Notes under the pieces: model-generated
Database searches by the model: none
The model's input: only the letters and a program-made list of their open reading frames with translations
Told to the model about the DNA's origin: nothing
Assembly (NCBI GenBank): GCA_030533445.1
Contig: CM060080.1
Coordinates: forward strand, 6,800,052 to 6,864,051
DNA length: 64,000 nt
Direction: 5' to 3'
Origin: Cyprinodon diabolis
Lineage: Eukaryota > Chordata > Actinopteri > Cyprinodontiformes > Cyprinodontidae
Made by a program: the position numbers and the translations under genes
In this document: one piece after another, positions 45,375 to 56,244 of the stretch
Layout: each line of letters begins with the position of its first letter
How positions within the stretch are numbered: position 1 is the first letter of the stretch

Positions 45375-45900
45375 TAGATAGGTTATTTTTTTCACATTCG
45401 TAACAAACATACCCATATGTTAGATGTTGCTTTGGCTCAGGATTATTTCCACATTTTGTGCAGACTTTTTTTTTTTTTTTCTCTGCTGTCAAATGGGATG
45501 TCTGGATGGTCTTTTAACACATCCACTAGAGCTTCATGTACTGAAGGAGCTGATTCCATTGCTTGGAGCTGTGACTTAACCACTTTTGAGCACCTACAGG
45601 TTTCAATAGCCTTGTTGAGCTTAAGCTCTTTATCGTGAAGCCGTCTCTTTTTCACATGCATGCCATGTATGCTAAAAACAATTTATTTCTAATCACACCA
45701 CCCACCACCCACGTTTCGTCCCAATTCGGTCTTTGCTTTTCTGGTGAACCTGTGTGACACGTGTGAAACCGATGACTTTCAAACACAACCTTCTGCTTTG
45801 GACTGCAGTAGGTTTTAAACACATTTAGGACTTCAACTAAATTTGTAATTTGTAACTGCTGGGATAATGCTGAGTCTAACTCTAGAGCCTCTTCACCAAT
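45375..45900 (-). pseudogene. Gypsy gag remnant with zinc knuckle
   Basis: Minus-strand blocks in order: EVLNVFKTYCSPKQKVVFES then HRF (capsid-like), a decayed middle, RRLHDKELKLNKAIETCRCS (45661-45600), and after a frameshift the CTKCGNNPEPKQH zinc-knuckle-like block near 45460. The order agrees with a minus-strand element whose gag precedes pol. A further possible gag-like piece lies at about 46050-46205 (SDALLTGMIFKGLP). Confidence 0.65.
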
Positions 45901-46209
45901 AGTGTAAGAAGAATGGCTAGGTTGACCTATTCATCTCAGATGCTCCTGTCGCTGTAATATAGAGTTATTACACAGTCCTCAGCTGAGGTAGCAGCACTAC
46001 ACTTGTCCATGCAGTCATAGGTCCTCACTTAAGTTTTAAACTCCACAATCTTAACTTCTCCTAAATCAGTGTAACAAGAACACTGAACAGTTTGAGCACA
46101 CCAGGAAGACCTTTAAAAATCATTCCCGTCAACAAGGCGTCACTCAAAGTTTGTTCTGCATTAGGTAGCAGTGTGATAACAGATAGTACAGTCTGTAATA
46201 CCTTAATCT

Positions 46210-47155
46210 TGTCATGAAACGGGACAGATATTCAAGGAGAGACAATCAATAGGCAAGTTCAAAATGTTTATTAAATGAAAAGAAACAAAACTAAAGTGGA
46301 GCTGCTAGGATCTGTGGCATGCGTTGACTGAAGGTGGGGGGCGGGGCACCGCCCAATCTCAGACACTGTTTATGGGAGAAACACAGGTAAGTGACAACGA
46401 TCATCTGACAGAAGATGATAATCTGAGTTGGTCACTTACCTGGTTTAACAGCCCAGTACATCTCCCTGGAAGAGGGCGCAGTCCAGCCGCTGGACTGTAG
46501 ACTGACGTGGCACACACCACTCAGAGTGTCCCCGGACCCGAAGGAAGCCAATCCTGGTCAGGGATACAGATCAGGAAGAAACAGACAGAACAGGATACAG
46601 ATCAGGCAGGAACAGACGGGTGGCAGGATCCAGGCTTCCAGGCATCGTAGAGCTCCCAGGCAGGTTCAGAGTCTGACAGGGTCCGGAAGCGTGACCAGGC
46701 GGTCACGCACCGGATCAAGCAGGATCAGGTGCAGACGGGCAGGCTCAGTGGCAGAGGGTAGCAGAGACAGGACGTGGAACCAGAAATTGATGCAGGACCT
46801 TTAAACTGGTCTCCACCTTGGAGCCAGGCTTACTGGAATAAAAACTGAACCTCCCCACATACAGAGCCAAAAACCCAGAGGACTCAGCAGGGGAGGAACA
46901 GTGGACGAGCAGGAGACGAGACAGACACAAAACCCTCTTTCCACTGGGCGCCACGATCCAGGATAAGAACCTTGGAATCAAAATAACAGACGGGCTAACA
47001 GAAAAACAAAAAATGATCTGGCCCTGAATGCTCAGGCTGAACAGAATATAAACCAAAGGAAACAGGTGAGAGGAATAAATGATAATGGCAGCAGGGAGGG
47101 AAAACGACAGGTGAAAGAAATAACCAATTAAGAGCAAACAGGCCAGATCATGACA
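46210..47155 (-). mobile_element. Solo LTR inserted in Gypsy-like remnant
   Basis: The ends are tgtcatga and tcatgaca (TG...CA) and the element is flanked by a 4 bp duplication ATCT (46206-46209 and 47156-47159), as for Ty3/Gypsy LTRs. On the minus strand an AATAAA signal lies near the 3' end (about 46270). It contains a 20-base inverted motif (acaggtaagtgacaacgatc against gatgataatctgagttggtc-acttacctg) around 46385-46440. No coding region is inside. It is younger than the gag remnant it sits beside. Confidence 0.75.
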
Positions 47156-47159
47156 ATCT

Positions 47160-49585
47160 TCTCATATCTGAAAAGATGTTAAATCCATGTACAGACTAAT
47201 CTAGTTGTCTCAAACTTCTGTCCTTAAGGGGCTATGTGGTGTAACTTTAGAATAGAAAATCCCTTTATTGTCCAACAATGCAGAAATTTGTGATATATCT
47301 CTCCTTTAACACATGTGACTTCAGTATGAGCCTATATTAGCCCTTCTTACTGTAGCTTCACTGAACACTAGTGATGTAGCTTAGCTGTTTGATTCGGGTA
47401 GCGTTTGCCAAGGGACACATCTTAAAGTCACAGGACACCAACCCTCGTGGATCGAAGTTCATAACCACTGAACTTATCACTTGACTTTTCCCCTTTCAGC
47501 TAAGTGGTCTCTGAGATTTGATAGCATATTTTTGCCATCATCATGTCTTAAGGGAAAAGCTCTTATCTCCCCAAAATGTATGAAGTTCTGTATATGCCTC
47601 TTCATTTTAACTGGTGTATTCTTCCGTGCCCTAAACACTTGCAGCCGTTTTTCCCTGTAGTATTATAATGCTTTTTAAATGAAAAAAAGCACAAGTGGGT
47701 AAAAAACCCGGCTTCCCACACTCAGTTTTTTTCTTCTCAATCAAAAAAAGATTGAAGCTGCGAGCCTAAAAGGACTAGAACAAGCAACAAAAGGACGAAG
47801 TGACTCTTAGGCTTTAGATGTAAATGGCCTGCATGAACTACTTCCATATCGGTGTGAGTCTAAATCAATGTGTAACTCCACAACTGCAAGTCGACAAGCA
47901 CGTCCAAAACAAACAATAGATTTGTGATAATGATCATCTTTTTCTGTACTGACTGTAAGAATTATATTTGAGGGGAAGTAAAACAGAGTAGGTTGGACCG
48001 AAACAAGCAGAAGGAAGAAAAATGTTTTGTATTACATCTTTTTCATAATTTTTCTGATGATTTTGGATAATTAGGTTGAACACACATGAAGGGAAGAAAA
48101 CTTCAATCCATTTAGGGGAGACCAATTAGTGGAAATATGCAGTCTTCCCTATTTGGACATATAGCAAGTCATTAAATGCAAATGAATACACAACACTCAT
48201 TTTTATTGACAGAGACACATTGATCAGGAGGCTGTGAAGGAGGATAGATCAGAGTTCTGTTCACCCTCAGAGAGTTAAAGTAACATTGAATAGTTCGGAA
48301 ACGACCTAGAAGAACGAAGAAGACAAAAAAAAAAATCAAATTTTCAATCGACCAATTAACCTTTATTTATAAATTACTTTACACATCCAAAGTGTTGTCC
48401 AGGTCAATACGTTAAAATGACAAAAAACAGACAAAAAAATGCACAAATAACTACAAATAATAATAATAAAAAATACTACTAAAAAAGAATTCAAAAAGCA
48501 ACAACAACAAAAAAAGATGACAGGCAAATAATTCTTTAGACCTTAATTTTAGAGGTATTATTCCCACTGTACAGGATGCAACACAATTTGCTCTATCAAT
48601 GCAGTGAGATATGTTGTTTCATAGATAGTCTGTATTATTTATTTTAAAATAAAGGTTCAGTAGCATATTATTAGACTGAGAGCCAGTAGAGAGAGGGGTG
48701 TGGATGTGTGTGTATTTCCAAGGCTGCTTCGGCAGTTTTTTTCACCCCTGTGGGGAAAAAAACTGTGTTTAAGTTCATTTTGGTGCAAGCTTATGTGACT
48801 GAGAAGGCTGGTGAAAAGAAAGTGTCGTGGCTCGTCAGTGACCTTTTTGGCCCATCAGAGGAGACGCCTCAAGTAGATCTCATCTAGCTGTGGGAGTGGA
48901 GAGCCAATGAACCACGGAGCAGTCTCAATGACTGACTGCAGTTGTTTTCCTCAGATGCGTTGCAGCTGGCGTACAAGAAGAATGTGAGCTGCAGCAACTG
49001 TACACCCATGGAGCAGAATACTCTGTTTCCCTTTAGCCACTGACAATTTCACCTCTTTACAGATTTACTCTGCTTGGGGCTCTCTCTTCTCTGCATGGAG
49101 CTCGCTGTGTTTCCGTTGACCCACTCTTTGGCTGTGGGTTTAAGCCCTGCCTCCAGCCTTCAATGTCGAGTATTGTGAATGTTACATTAACATATTGAAG
49201 TAATATCTGAAATGTTAGGAAACAAAAAAATGATAAAAATCAGAAAGTTATGTGGTGATGGATTATGGGTATTATATGGATCACAGACCAGGCTGAACTC
49301 TCAAAATAAGGTCTGCAGGGGGTTTTGATGTGGGGCGAGTGTGATTGACTTTGCAAGGAGAGATGCTACTTTTCGGTCTGCTTAGTTTTTTTTTAAGAAG
49401 TTAAAAGTTTGAGCTTTATAGTTTGAGCGAAAACACAAATTTTATGTTATAGCCATGAGATTGGAGATAAGTATTTTAAATTGCAAATCTCCAGACATTG
49501 TAGTTAATTTTATAGGTTTGACGCTGGATTTCTATGCTCCTCTCTAGGTGGCATACGGGCAATCATAGACTACAACCACGCCGGG
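47160..49585. other. Intronic sequence with old repeat fragments
   Basis: A hairpin-forming sequence lies at 48733-48765 (cagtttttttc paired with gaaaaaaactg around a CCCC/GGGG stem). Positions 48350-49170 resemble degraded retroelement 3' sequence, and 49125-49170 has a box-B-like gggtttaagccctgc. No gene was recognised. Confidence 0.4.
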
Positions 49586-49589
49586 TCCT

Positions 49590-50010
49590 CATGGGCATGT
49601 CCTCACATGACTTTATGCAAGTTCTTACACTGTACGGTCCGACACTCTGATGCGATCTGTCTTCTTACACTCTATGTACAAAAACCACACGTCGGACTCA
49701 CCACTGAGAGATGTCACTGCTCGGAGTTGTCAACCTGGAAGAAAAACTCCCTAATTTGCAAACGCGCAGTGTGGGAGGTTCTGGTAAATCGGCTCGTAGC
49801 TCAGCTTCAACACCACGATTTACCCACGAACATCTAACAAGGGCCGACTGAATTTCAAACGTTTTATTTTCTCCCGACCTTACGATTCCTGATTGGGAGG
49901 AAGTCCTTAGAGGCTAATCGCCCCTTGTTACCCCCTGTATACTACATGACGCAGGACACACCATAAGGCTGAAACACATCCAGATCCAAAAAATTCTAAC
50001 ACAACTGAAG
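49590..50010 (+). repeat. Harbinger-like non-autonomous repeat, copy 1
   Basis: Aligns with 60860-61330 through tccgacactctgatgcgatct, gccgactgaatttcaaacg, ttctcccgaccttacgattc and gaggctaatcg. The interior is degraded. Confidence 0.6.
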
Positions 50011-50137
50011 AATTGGCCTGGAAATGGCAAAAACTCGTTCACCGCTGTGCATTTCAGATGCACAGTGTTTACACACTGGACCGCATCATCAAATGGGAGG
50101 AGCTTCAGCTGCATGAAGCTGAAACCCAACAAATGTG

Positions 50138-50156
50138 AAAAAAAAAAAAAAAAAAA
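50138..50156. repeat. A homopolymer
   Basis: About 19 A, interrupted afterwards by C. Confidence 0.8.
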
Positions 50157-50159
50157 CAA

Positions 50160-51340
50160 CAAAAAATTACAGGTTATTTTTTGGTCACATAGAAATAAAC
50201 TGAATCTCTGAATTGAATTCAAATTACCTAGCCTACTTTTTCAGTGCTACTTTATTTGGTTTCTAAGATAGAGTTATTCTTAATTTCGGCTGATGACGTC
50301 ACCATTCCAGCAGACGTTAGTGCTAGACTCGTTCCCCTAAAGTTATTGCATAACATCACATGTCATTCCTGTTCTGGTACTGGATATAACAGTGGGCATG
50401 TTTACCATATTTAGTGGCTGGAATGATGATTTAATATTTAGTTAATCACTTCTTAACTTCTTAATTAATCTGAACTTAATCCACTGCAGTTGGCATTGTC
50501 ACCACCTTCACCATAAGACTGGTGGACTGGTACAACTGTAACAATAAAAACATCATGATCGACCATGCTGAAGGCAGCAGTTTAATCAAGCATGATTAAA
50601 AGAACAGATTCTACCCATTCTGCAGTTAGAAACAGTTTATTAAAAACTTGAAGTATTGTTGCTGTGCTGTTACACAATTTTAAACCAGACTTTATTTTTC
50701 CTGTAATTCCCTGAAGCTGTACACTGAGCTGCAAGCTCTAGGGCTCCAAGGGGAAGGTCAGTGTAGACAAAGCTAGAACAAATCTAAATAAAAACAGAAC
50801 AGCGTGTGATACAGCCTCACAATGCATTTCCTCCATAGCTCTACTAAAGTGGCCAAATGTAGCAACCGTTATGAAACACTGAGGGCATTGAAATGAGTGA
50901 CATATTCACTTTACCCTCTTTAGTGACAGGGGCCTCCTGGCAGCATGGCTGTCCAAGAAATGCCAACAGTAAGTCAATGACACAGCTAGCCAAATAAACT
51001 TAGCAGAGATTAAGAGCTGAAGCTCATTATAATTTTTTTTATCTCAAAAATACAACAAAAATAAAATGAAAATGAGGAAGTAGAAGATAAACTACTCCTA
51101 ACTTCCTGACCTAGACCCATAATTTGACAAGAGCCTAAATGTAATATTAACTCACGGGCTCATCTTTTTAAAGCAGTAAAATAAGCATGACACCTAATAT
51201 AGAAAAGCGGAGAGTCACCGGTATAAGAAAAGTACAAACACTTTTTTTTTTTCTGTTTACAGAGGCTTAGCCAATATATGGTATTTAAGGGGTGAAGGAC
51301 AATAACTCTATGATAGGAACCTGAAAGTTACCACTTATAG
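50160..51340. other. Intronic sequence, nothing recognised
   Basis: No exon, repeat terminus or coding similarity was seen. Confidence 0.45.
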
Positions 51341-51342
51341 AA

Positions 51343-51695
51343 TTAAATGCTCATATTCAGAATTCAAACCTCTGAAAGTACTTTAAATATGAACTTACTA
51401 CATACTGTTGAATAAATGATAAGTGTTTTTATGTTTGCCATGTTTGTTAAAGAACATTACTGCCACCTTTGTGACGTCACGGTGCGGTATCGGCTGTTGA
51501 TCAAGTCCCAGTGCTGTATCTGGTGTTTGTCACAACGCGCTATTATCCAAGTCATCTTGAAAACATTCTTCTTCCAAATGTTGGCTACATATTACGTGTT
51601 TTTTTTTTTTCTCTGGCCGATCCTTCCTTCCTCTTCAAGTTGGAAACCCAACAACGAACCCGTCCGTGGAGGATCATGAATCGGAAAGGTGAAAA
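51343..51695 (-). mobile_element. TTAA-target THAP element, copy 3 (truncated)
   Basis: Starts at TTAA 51343 with tgctcatattcagaattcaa and follows the family as far as ggatcatgaatcggaaaggt, then loses similarity. It includes the conserved block gacgtcacggtgcggtatcg and, on the minus strand, the THAP C-x2-H region. The other half of the element is missing. Confidence 0.75.
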
Positions 51696-51774
51696 AAAAA
51701 ATGGTTTCACACGAAGAGAAAAGACAATTAGAAGAAATGTATTGATACAATTACTTGTCTTTGGCACTCAGACC

Positions 51775-52253
51775 TCAGCAGGAAACAGCGCAATAAGCAA
51801 GTACGACGTGACCAGGATTACGTCTAGAAAAGCAAAACAAAAAAAATGGCGCCCCAATCGGGTAAAGCGGTGGAAAGTTTGGCTTCATTTTAAAGAGGAT
51901 AAAGATGGCAACAAGGCGCTTTGCAACCATTGCAAAGTGGCCTTTACATCCGCTAGAGGAAATACATCCAACATGCAGAAACACCTGCGCACACAACATG
52001 GCATACATTTTAACGAATGCCATCTTTTTGATGCCTCCGGACAGAAGCTAAAGTTGCTTTGCAGTTCAGGGATCGAGAGAAAGTTGACACTCGTATATTT
52101 AAATCAGGGGGAGATTAGTTTATTTCCCAAAATTGTCCAGTAATGCTTTTTCATTAAACGGAAGCCTCCTCCGATGAGAATCGATAAGGGATCAAATCGT
52201 TTCAGAAATTTAATAAGGGAATCGGAATCGTGAAAATCTTATCAATTCCCAAC
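51775..52253 (+). mobile_element. hAT-type element, family 4, 5'-truncated
   Basis: The right end, read inward, is ctagggttgggaattgataa, a terminus typical of fish hAT elements. It contains a BED finger. The left terminus was not found. It ends directly against tggagaggaaaaactccc of repeat B, so it appears to have inserted into that repeat. Confidence 0.6.
51849..52143 (+). pseudogene. hAT transposase N-terminal remnant with near-intact BED finger
   Basis: ATGGCGCC at 51846 begins a short frame that slips by one base; the main frame then reads KRWKVWLHFKEDKDGNKALC. It continues with NHC (C-x2-C), the core GNTSNMQKHLRTQH (H-x4-H) and a tail to the stop at 52141-52143. All four zinc ligands and the aromatic WLHF motif are present, the best preserved finger in the window. 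No catalytic domain follows. The open frame extends upstream to 51511, but that part is the neighbouring THAP element. Confidence 0.75.
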
Positions 52254-52320
52254 CCTAGTGGAGAGGAAAAACTCCCCTTTAGGAAGAAACCTCTGGCAAA
52301 ACCAGGCTCAACATGGCGGT
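52254..52320 (+). repeat. Dispersed repeat B fragment
   Basis: Carries tggagaggaaaaactccc and ggcaaaaccaggctcaac, matching the middle of repeat B. The part expected before it is not visible. Confidence 0.65.
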
Positions 52321-53200
52321 CTTCTGCCGGACCGGTTGAAATGAGACATGGAATGCAGTAAAAGTCCGGGAGTAATGAAACTCTGATGAAGTTTTAGCTA
52401 CAATGGTGGAGGAGGGGATGGAAGTGGGTTGAAATGGGATCATCTGAATGAAGTCACACAGCGCAACCACCACTTGCGCACTGGGAACAGACAAGTTGCG
52501 GATCGGAGGCCTTTTAAGATGAACTTTGGATGCTGATTGGCTTTCGTGGTGTAGTTCAAAGCTGATTGGCTGTATCGTAGGTGGATGTAGGAGAGCAATC
52601 AGTTTCTTCAGTTGAACTTGCACCTAGGCTCCATTTATCAGAAAGGAAATAAATCTATGTAGCTTTACTCTATGAGTTCCCATTAGGCAAAGAATCCAAT
52701 GGCTCTTTAAAACGTAACTCAACCCAAAATAAACTTTTCTTGCCAATAACCTGTCTAAACAGTTATGTGATACTGCAATGTTACTGTGATTTCTTTTAAA
52801 TCCTCATCTGTTTAGTTACGGGGTATTTCGCTTTAGTGGGGTTGAGTGATAGCTATTGCAGTTGAATTTTTCTATTGGTTCAAACACTACATGTTGATAC
52901 AAGCTTTCATCACTTGTACAGGCTATCATCATTATTTTCCCCGTGTGTGGGTATAAATACCCCCTCAGATATATTCAAAGCAAAGCTTCCTGTTCTATGC
53001 CACCATGGTGGCATGGGCTCTGGACATTGCTCAGCCAGTTCCATCAACCTCCAGTGTCAATGGAGGTGATAAATCACACCAGTCATCCCCAGACTTAGCT
53101 CCGCCTCTGAGGGTCTATCTTTTACTGATTTTGAAGACATTCTTAAAAATATATGTGGTGGTGTTATGTTGAGAGTTGTGTATTTTACTCTTAAAGTCTT
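52321..53200. other. Intronic sequence, nothing recognised
   Basis: Mixed composition, with no supported exon or terminus. Confidence 0.4.
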
Positions 53201-53204
53201 AAAC

Positions 53205-53960
53205 AGGTTTGTTGTGCAAAATGATATCCTGTAGACAATTAATAAATGATTAACTGGAGTTGTATTTAATTATTTAACTTATTCAAAATCGGAGCTGAAA
53301 TCAATTTAGTGTTCTCATTTGAATAATTGTAGCTCTAATTTGCTTACTTACCAAGGTTTATGCCTTTCACCTCTGGGTGGTTCCTGGTTACCAAAAGAGG
53401 GTGGATCTGGCCTGAGTTATAAAAAAAATTTGTATGTGAATTGCAAACAACTGCAAGTTTCAATGATGTCTTTATTCTAATAATTCAGGATTACAGAAAT
53501 CTAACATCTATGCAAAACACTACACTCTATTAGAAAATAAACACCGGGTAGACTTAAATGACTAGTTATGAAAGAAAAAGAATAAAACCCTAAGAGTCCG
53601 TTTAACTGGCTTCTGAGTTTGTCCAAGATAGGCCAGATGTTAATACATTCAGTAATTGTTGTTTGGAATAGCAGCAGATATGGTAATAACAACAGTGCAA
53701 TTAAAACAACATAAAATACATACGGCTATCGGAAGCAAAGGCGTCCCCCTGCAGATAGACTGTGATTTCAGTAGCGAGGTCCTCACAAAAGGGGAAAATC
53801 CATACAGCGTTGAGCTCCGGAGATTCCTCTCTCACCCAGTTCAGCGGGCGCTATGCACAATGGGTCACTGCGATTCATGACTTTTGATGCAGGAAAACAA
53901 AAGCTACTCACACCTAGCTTTCTTTAGCATTTCACGTGAAATATGGGCCTCTCCTCGCAG
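53205..53960 (-). repeat. LTR-like interspersed repeat, copy 2
   Basis: Aligns with 2270-2870 and then directly with 3337-3560, so relative to copy 1 about 460 bases are missing between ataaaatacat and acggctatcggaagc. The minus strand has AATAAA near 53473. See copy 1 for interpretation. Confidence 0.6.
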
Positions 53961-54184
53961 GCGATGAAACCCAGGGAAAGAGGTCGATTCCCTTTCCACG
54001 CTTGGATTTAAACCCTGAATGACGTAGGGGTATTTCCTGCTGAGATTCCAGCCTTCTTGTCAGCTGATTCGCCCATGCATGAGCTGACTGTCCCTTGGTT
54101 GGTAGTTTCCAGAACCAGTTTTTGCTCTTTCTCATCAATCTGATTTGGCTCCATTGTGGCAATATATTCCAACAGGTTGATGAT

Positions 54185-54545
54185 GGAATCAGCAGTTTTG
54201 TGGATGAGGCCGCATGTGGAGATGGTAGGCAGTTGCCTTTTGTATCTCTGCTTCTTTCTGTATGTTTACTTCTGTCTCCTTGAACCCCACTCGGCCTCAG
54301 CAGATGGCCGCTCACACTGAGTCTGGTTCTGCTGGAGGTTTCCTTCTGTTAAATTAGAGTTTTTCCTCTCAACCCTTGTTATGATGTATATACGTTTGGT
54401 GTGAGGGATTGCATTAGAGTCATTAAGTGGATGCAATCAACTAGTTTTCCTTAGATATAAAACTTTTATCAATATGACTGTAGGATCTGTAAAGTGCCTT
54501 GAGATGACGTGGTGTAAGTTGACACCATATTGAATTGAATTGCAT
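54185..54545 (-). repeat. Dispersed repeat B, reverse copy
   Basis: The reverse complement carries the blocks gcggccatctgctgaggccg, tctaaggaaaactagttgat, ctcaaggcactttacag and the T-rich head. It ends in ttgaattgaattg at the plus-strand right side. Confidence 0.8.
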
Positions 54546-55018
54546 GTGTAGAGGCTTCACCTAGCGACAGCGCTCTCTTAGAGGAACAGACGCAATTAGA
54601 CTGACTCTAAAAAGCCAGGATATGACTAATAGGAATCAGGAGAGACTTTTGTGAGCTAAAAAGAACCTTAGAAACAATTCTGCAATCAGTCATGATGTTT
54701 GAAATACACCTAGTTATAGCACTATTTACCACAGCCTGACAATCAGATAAAGAGTTACTTAGAGTCTCTAAAGAAATATGAAGCTTGTCCTTCTTTCACC
54801 TTCTCTCTGTGCTTGTCTGACATAAAGAAAAGTTTGGAAATCCTGTCAGCTCTTTCATACAGTTCCAAGAAACTTAGTAACACTTTTTATGTGTTATGGA
54901 TATTTGTTTGGTGTTTGAAGAGAGTGTTGTACTACTTTCAGACTTGTCAAAGTTATAAGTTTATTGAAATTTTCTCTCAAGAAGATTTCAGACGATTCAA
55001 AAATATCTTGCTATGTGT

Positions 55019-55644
55019 TTAAAGCTGCAGTCTGTAACATTGAGAAGAGAGCAGACTTCGACTGAAAATTTGAAGAAAAACAGGTTTCACGCCACTCCCC
55101 CACCCTCTCTGCTTCACTCATGCCCCACCTCCAAGCTCCAGCCCTCTCACAGCATCTGCGCGGCTACCGCATGCAACCAGAAGCGTCCAAGCAGCGTACG
55201 CGGCATGGAGTGTGAACCGGTAAGAGCGATAACACTCACCTCCAAGCAGCTAGATAAAGATGCTGGTTATACCGAAGTTGTCCATGTAAGCAGTTGTTGG
55301 CAGGGGCAGTAAGGGCAGTTTCTCTTTCGCTGGTGGCTGTCGCTCTGCCATGACTTCCACGCGCGTCCTCCTGACTGCGGCAGGTTAAGCGGTGAGGGGG
55401 GGGGGGATTCAGCGTGTCTGAGCTGTGATTGACACTCCATCTGACGCTCCTCTGGCTGTGATTGGTTGTTTTGACTCGTCCCGAATTATTCTTTCCAGAT
55501 TGAAATACAGGCAGTATGCGGGACCAATTGAAGCAGTTTTTTTCACAGGTTACGTATCACATCTACTGCTGTCTGGGCATAGGGACAGTTTTAGCCAATA
55601 TGACAAAAAAGTGATTTTTAAAAACTTACAGACTTCAGCTTTAA
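55019..55644. mobile_element. TTAA-flanked MITE
   Basis: TTAA lies at 55019 and 55641. The ends are ttaaagctgcagtctgtaac and, read inward from the right, ttaaagctgaagtctgtaag. The interior is GC-richer (about 55080-55460), with a G run at 55396. This is a typical fish TTAA MITE, piggyBac- or Kolobok-like. No coding remnant is convincing. Confidence 0.75.
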
Positions 55645-55959
55645 GTGTGAATATAATGACATTCAAGATCGCTTAAACAGCTTGTATAGGTCCTTGAATG
55701 TCTAATGAAAGTTTTGAATTAGGTCTTTGAGGACATCATTTGAAGAGTTTCAGCCTGTTGAGACGATCTGCAGAGCCATTTTCTGCAGTCTTTTGCTTTA
55801 GTGATTTTAATAACACTGAAAAAATTACCCATAGACGACTCCTCATGGTAGATCTGGCGTCACATGCTGATTTGGGTTTACACGTTCTTATTCTCCATTT
55901 TTTTTTCACCATTGCATTATCTATGTTATAAGTATAGGAAAACTGCATTAATATTCTCG

Positions 55960-56240
55960 TGGGAAATAATGTTGTAATTAGAAAACCACATCCACACAAA
56001 CAGACATGTTGTGTCACAATATCCTTGACGGGACTTTATATCAAATGACTTTGCATTCATTTCTACTGCCTAACCCAGACCCTTACCCTAAGCCTAACCA
56101 TTACCAACACATGCTTGATCCTAAACTTAAGCACAACTCAATTTATACCTCTGTCCTTAAACTAAAAATCATCGTAAAAAGTTTCCCAAGTCTCCTCATG
56201 GAGACCAGTTTTAGTTCCCCACAAAAAAAGCTAACCCTTT
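55960..56240 (+). repeat. CCCTAACC-containing teleost repeat, copy 2
   Basis: Contains tgcctaacccagacccttac, cctaagcctaaccattacc and ctcctcatggagaccag, parallel to 63480-63700. Confidence 0.65.
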
Positions 56241-56244
56241 GCTG

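Noticed and set aside
46526..46804. Arg/Gln-rich open frame
   Set aside because: It lies wholly inside the solo LTR, antisense to its probable orientation; the residues reflect GGATCAGG-type repeats.
48733..48765. Hairpin followed by T run, terminator-like
   Set aside because: In a vertebrate intron a rho-independent terminator is not expected; it is a chance palindrome in degraded repeat DNA.
51511..52143. Single 210-codon open frame
   Set aside because: It is a chance fusion of a decayed THAP element (to about 51695) and a hAT BED remnant; only the latter part is meaningful.
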